Source: Pueraria montana var. lobata (lineage: Eukaryota > Streptophyta > Magnoliopsida > Fabales > Fabaceae). From it: a stretch of DNA of 64,000 nucleotides. Within the stretch, counting starts at the first letter, position 1. Every line of letters starts with the position of its first letter. The position numbers were made by a program, and so were the translations under genes. A model generated the notes under the pieces. The model did not search any database, was not told the DNA's origin, and worked only from the letters and a program-made list of their open reading frames with translations. Of the stretch, positions 60,435-64,000 are shown piece by piece. The stretch covers positions 1,059,001-1,123,000 of the forward strand of contig CM048654.1 of assembly GCA_026413185.1 (NCBI GenBank), written 5' to 3'.

Positions 60435-62129
60435 AAGCTTGGCCATGGCACTCAAAAGGCAATAGAAGCCATTGTTGTTGGTTGCTTTAAGCTTTGTATG
60501 CAAGCCAAAGCATCATCTCTTCACCATTCCAACCAAGTTTCCTTTTCTTCTTCATCCCTTTTTTTTCTCTCTCTCTGCTGGAACTAAACCCAAAGGTAAG
60601 GGGAGCTTATCTATTTTCAGTTTAAGTGTGGTTGAGAGTTAGGGGGCTCAACCACACAACATGAATGCCCCTCATCTGGACTGTTGTGTGTGTTTTATTT
60701 GAATGCTTGAATGTGAAAAGTTGATGAAATGGGTTGAAACCCTTTGGCAGTGGCTGTGTGAGATTTGCATGTACTGTCCTTGGATTGTTTTCAATCTTTG
60801 AAATTGATTGGGAAGGCTTCTAAAACAAAGGAGACCATGCCCAAATTTTCTTGAAATTATTTGATAAGCTTTGCATGTGAAAATCAAACCACAAAACAAA
60901 GTGGCAGTGGCTGTTTGGTTCGTCTAGCTCTGTACAGCCCCCACGATTTTATGATTTTTGGAAGATCTAACCGTTGGATTTTCACGAAATTTGTTTTGAA
61001 TAAAAATAGACACGAAATGGAGAAACTTTAATTTTTACGACTTGGAGAGAAAACCTTATCTCTGGGTTCATCCATGACTCCCAAAATGGTTGTTTTGTTT
61101 TCGAGTTTTCCTGGAACATGTCTCGGTTTTTCTCAAATTCCCACATGTGTGATTAATTTTTATTTTTCGTTTTTGTACCATTAAAAACTAGATAAAACAA
61201 TATTTTTAACCATATAAATTACAAAAATTATCATGTCCAATTTCTAAATTAACCTTCTAAAAAGAAACAGGGCAAGGGTTTTGAGCTCTGTTTTGAGTCT
61301 GAAGCTTAGGCTGTTAGAAATAAATTTACTGGGAACAGTAGGGAAATAATTTGGGGGAAACGATTACCTTTTTAGAAAGATAAAGATGTTATATTTCTAC
61401 TGTAAAAATTTCATTTCAAAAAGAATTTGGAAAGTGGAAGAATTTTACATTTCTTTGAGCTATGTTCAATGAGCACTCAAAATCCAGGGCTGCTGACTTA
61501 GAAAATTTTATAAAAATTTTCTAGTTGTTGATTTTACAATTGGGATACCATTTTGAAAAAAAGGACTCAAGATATTTAATTCCATATAAAAAAAATTTAA
61601 TTCCGAGGTCATTTGCTACAATCAGTGAGAGCTCACATTCAGTACTGTCAAAGAGAAATCGACCTTATTTGGTCAATTTGGTTAATATGATAGAATTATT
61701 GGAATGGTTATGTTTGTTTGTTGAGATGTGAATCTTGAGTATTTAATATTTGAAATATGTTTTGTGTGATACAGTCTTTTGACTGTAGGATGTTGTAATC
61801 ATGTTTTGAATGAGGATGTTGGGTAGGTCACCACTTTGGTTCTAGAACTATGTTGGAAATTCACCTTTTGTTAAAGTTAGTGCTGTGTTGTAAGTAAGGA
61901 TTCAGAGTGTGAGAATATCTTACTTGAGCTTATTGAACTGCTGGATGGGTTCATAAGCATAATTTGAGAAAAATGGTGAATTTATAACATAGAGGGAACT
62001 TGTGGCAATAAAAGTTGTTTGGCTTGTTACATGACATTGCATATGGGTAGGCACGTAAGTTGAGGGTGCCGGGTAGGCTCTCAACCTAGTGCCGGAGGTT
62101 TTCGTGGTGGCTAACGGGGGGCCTATAGA

Positions 62130-62208
62130 ATAGACAAGTGGGTGAATTCCTATAGATGGAAGGTTTTGCAAACCTTACAAAGGTAAGCCAATACCCACAC
62201 TTGTCTAT
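62130..62208. other. Nested inverted repeat inside the LTR
   Basis: ATAGACAAGTGGGT at 62130-62143 pairs with ACCCACACTTGTCTAT at 62193-62208, with a two-base bulge. Inside the loop AAGGTTT-TGC-AAACCTT at 62160-62176 forms a second, perfect 7-bp stem. The arrangement could fold as RNA or DNA; its function is unknown. Confidence 0.6.
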
Positions 62209-62673
62209 ATTCGATTAAATCCACACTTCCTCCGCAGGATCAGCGCAAGGGACTCCCTGAATGGTCAGATGTGGGACCATGGTAGGGGATGGGTCCTATG
62301 GGGACCCCCCAAAAGTTGTAGAAATCTCCATGGAGTCAAGTCAGCACGACATTGCATAATGAAATAGTATATAAGATTGATGTATGTATTGTTGTGTGAT
62401 GTTAGCTGAATTATTATTGTTGATTTATTCTAAATTTTCCTTTGATCAAATCCTATCCTTCTTGTTATAAATAAACTTACCCTTGCATTTTTGTGTTTGT
62501 GTTGTTTTACTGCAATGATCGTGTGGTTGGCACGGAAGCAGATAGTGGTGATGCTGCAGGTTCTCAGGCCGCTCATGACTAAAGCGGATGTAGATCTTGA
62601 AGATGGGATGAGATCCCTCTTTTCGAATATGTTCTAGTATATATGTACATAGTGTGGAGACCAGCTTAGGACA

Positions 62674-62685
62674 TATATATAAATA
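62674..62685 (+). promoter_or_regulatory. TATA-like motif in the LTR
   Basis: TATATATAAATA lies about 250 bp from the right end of the element. It is the best TATA-box match I noticed, but the surrounding DNA is AT-rich and the match may be fortuitous. Confidence 0.25.
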
Positions 62686-62910
62686 CTTAGGTTGTGATGA
62701 ATGTTCTCTACAAGAGGACTATTTTGGTATTGTATGTACACATTTATATATTTAAGTTTTGTAAAGCCAGACCCAATACTTTTATGATGTGATGATGTAC
62801 ATTATATGTAGGAAAGTAGTACATATATATGTGTTAAATGTGAAAAAAATAGTGAAAAATTTCTATGTAGTTTCATAATATTTAAAAAAAATGTTTTAGT
62901 ATAACAAATA

Positions 62911-62933
62911 TGTAACGAAGATGGGTCGTTACA
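62911..62933. other. Terminal hairpin of the LTR
   Basis: TGTAACG, nine spacer bases and CGTTACA form a 7-bp inverted repeat at the right end. Its left arm is the same heptamer that starts the element at 60088. The right end therefore carries both end sequences in miniature. Confidence 0.7.
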
Positions 62934-62938
62934 GGGCA
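62934..62938. repeat. Target-site duplication GGGCA, right copy
   Basis: The five bases GGGCA directly follow the CGTTACA end and continue into normal inverted SatB (CCATGAACCTCAAAACTG). Confidence 0.88.
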
Positions 62939-64000
62939 CCATGAACCTCAAAACTGAAAAGTGCTCCGAGGATTATGGTTTTTTATGCATAACAATGCCC
63001 CAGGGATCACGGGGCACCAAAACCTAAAAGTCTCGTTTTGGCAAGAAAATTGCACCATGGGCCAAAAATGCACCACAGGGCACCAAAATTGTACCACTGG
63101 ACACCACGGACCTCAAAAGTGAAAAGTGCTCCAAGCATTATGGTTTTTTATGCATAAGAATGCACTAGGGATCACGAGGCACCAAAACCCAAAAGTCTTA
63201 TATTGGCACGAAAATTGCACCATGGGCCGAACACGCACCATGGTCACAAAAATTCAACCACGGGGCACCACGGAACTCAAAACTGAAAAGTGCTCTAATA
63301 AGTATTATGGTTTTTTGTGAATAAGGATGCACTAGGGATCACGCGACACCAAAACCCAAAAGTCTTATTTTGGCACAAAAATTGCACCATGAGCACCAAA
63401 ATTGGACCACTGGGCACCATGGACCTCAAAACTGAAAAGTGTCCGAGCATTATTGTTATTTATGCATAAGAATACCCCAGGGATCATGGGGCACCAAAAT
63501 CCAAAAGTCTTATTTTCGCACAAAAATTGCACAATGGATCGAAAATGCACCACGCGCACCAAAATTGGACCACGGGGCACAACAGACCTCAAAACTGAAA
63601 AGTGCTCAGAGCATTATGGTTTTTTTTATGCATTAGGGTGCACCAGGGATCACAGGGCACCAAAACCCAAAAGTCTTATTTGGCACGAAAATTGCACCAT
63701 GTGTCGAAAATTCACCACAGGTACCAAAATTGGACCACCGGGCACCACGGACCTCAAAACTAAAAAGTGTCCGAGCATTATTGTTTTTTACGCATAAGAA
63801 TCCACCAGGGATAACGGGGCACCAAAATCCAAAAGTCTTATTTTGGCACCAAAATTGCATAATGGGCCGAGAATGCACCACCGGCACCAAAATTGAACCA
63901 CGGGGCACCACAGACCTCAAAACTGAAAAGTGCTACTAGCATTATGGTTTTCTATGCATAAGGATGCACCAAGGATCATGGGGCTCCAAAACCCAAAAGT
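62934..64000 (-). repeat. SatB inverted block, right of the LTR, continuing beyond the window
   Basis: About six and a half inverted monomers are present. The order resumes exactly where it was interrupted at 60087. One monomer near 63380 lacks about 28 bp, joining ATTGCACCATGAGC to ACCAAAATTGG. The array runs off the right edge. Confidence 0.95.

Larger units (their letters stand above)
60088..62933. mobile_element. Probable solo LTR of an LTR retrotransposon (2846 bp)
   Basis: The element starts TGTAACG and ends CGTTACA, so it has the TG...CA ends and short terminal inverted repeat of an LTR. It is flanked by 5-bp direct repeats, GGGCA, typical of Ty3/gypsy and Ty1/copia integration. Removing it with one copy of the repeat restores an uninterrupted inverted SatB monomer. 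I see no long direct repeats at its ends, no primer-binding site or polypurine tract, and no gag-pol reading frame, so it is best read as one LTR left after recombination between two. The length would suit long-LTR plant lineages such as Tekay or Ogre-like Ty3/gypsy elements, but the lineage is a guess. A pyrimidine-rich leader at 60371-60434 hints that the transcribed strand is +. Confidence 0.83.

Noticed and set aside
60354..60587. 77-codon open frame rich in serine and leucine
   Set aside because: It lies in the pyrimidine-rich leader-like tract of the LTR and its composition explains the residues. No family is recognised.
60672..62171. Open frames of 60-83 codons at 60672-60899 (-), 61525-61731 (+) and 61920-62171 (-)
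   Set aside because: They are short and isolated, lie inside the LTR, and show no gag, protease, reverse transcriptase or integrase motif.
60088..62933. DNA transposon with TGTAACG/CGTTACA terminal inverted repeats
   Set aside because: A 7-bp inverted repeat with TG...CA ends and a 5-bp target duplication fits an LTR better. No transposase frame or longer terminal inverted repeat is visible. It is not fully excluded.

Overview
The window looks like gene-free heterochromatin from a large eukaryotic nuclear genome, most likely a flowering plant. It is built from two unrelated satellite DNAs plus one retrotransposon relic. The plant assignment is an inference. It rests on a 2.8-kb TG...CA long terminal repeat (LTR) with a 5-bp target duplication, megasatellite organisation, and heavy CpG-to-TpG/CpA decay of the kind cytosine methylation leaves. 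I could not name the species. No protein-coding gene, tRNA or rRNA is supported anywhere in the 64 kb.

Positions 1-9735 hold an AT-rich satellite (SatA) with a monomer of about 270 bp. Four monomer types (A-B-C-D) form a higher-order repeat (HOR) of about 1083 bp. Two versions of that HOR (I and II) alternate, giving a true period near 2166 bp. One HOR carries a fifth, chimeric monomer, one is a I/II hybrid, and the last three monomers before the edge are scrambled.

At 9733-9736 SatA abuts a second, G/T-skewed satellite (SatB) with a 164-bp monomer and no intervening unique DNA. SatB runs in one orientation to about 57840, roughly 290 monomers. Its long-range period changes along the array: 9/12-monomer HORs at 9.75-16.6 kb, then local duplications with periods near 1119, 817, 328, 983, 913, 1126, about 2110-2150, 1275 and 328 bp, separated by more diverged monomers. 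The monomer is itself a degenerate dimer of 78-bp and 86-bp halves, and truncated monomers match losses between those halves.

At about 57840 SatB flips orientation and stays inverted to the window end. The inverted block at about 58.96-60.09 kb is a diverged mirror copy of about 55.05-56.0 kb. A 2846-bp probable solo LTR (60088-62933, target duplication GGGCA) interrupts the inverted SatB; removing it restores a continuous monomer. The simplest reading is a pericentromeric, centromeric or knob-like satellite domain shaped by unequal exchange, inversion and retrotransposition. I see no multi-gene system here; the noteworthy material is the repeat architecture.
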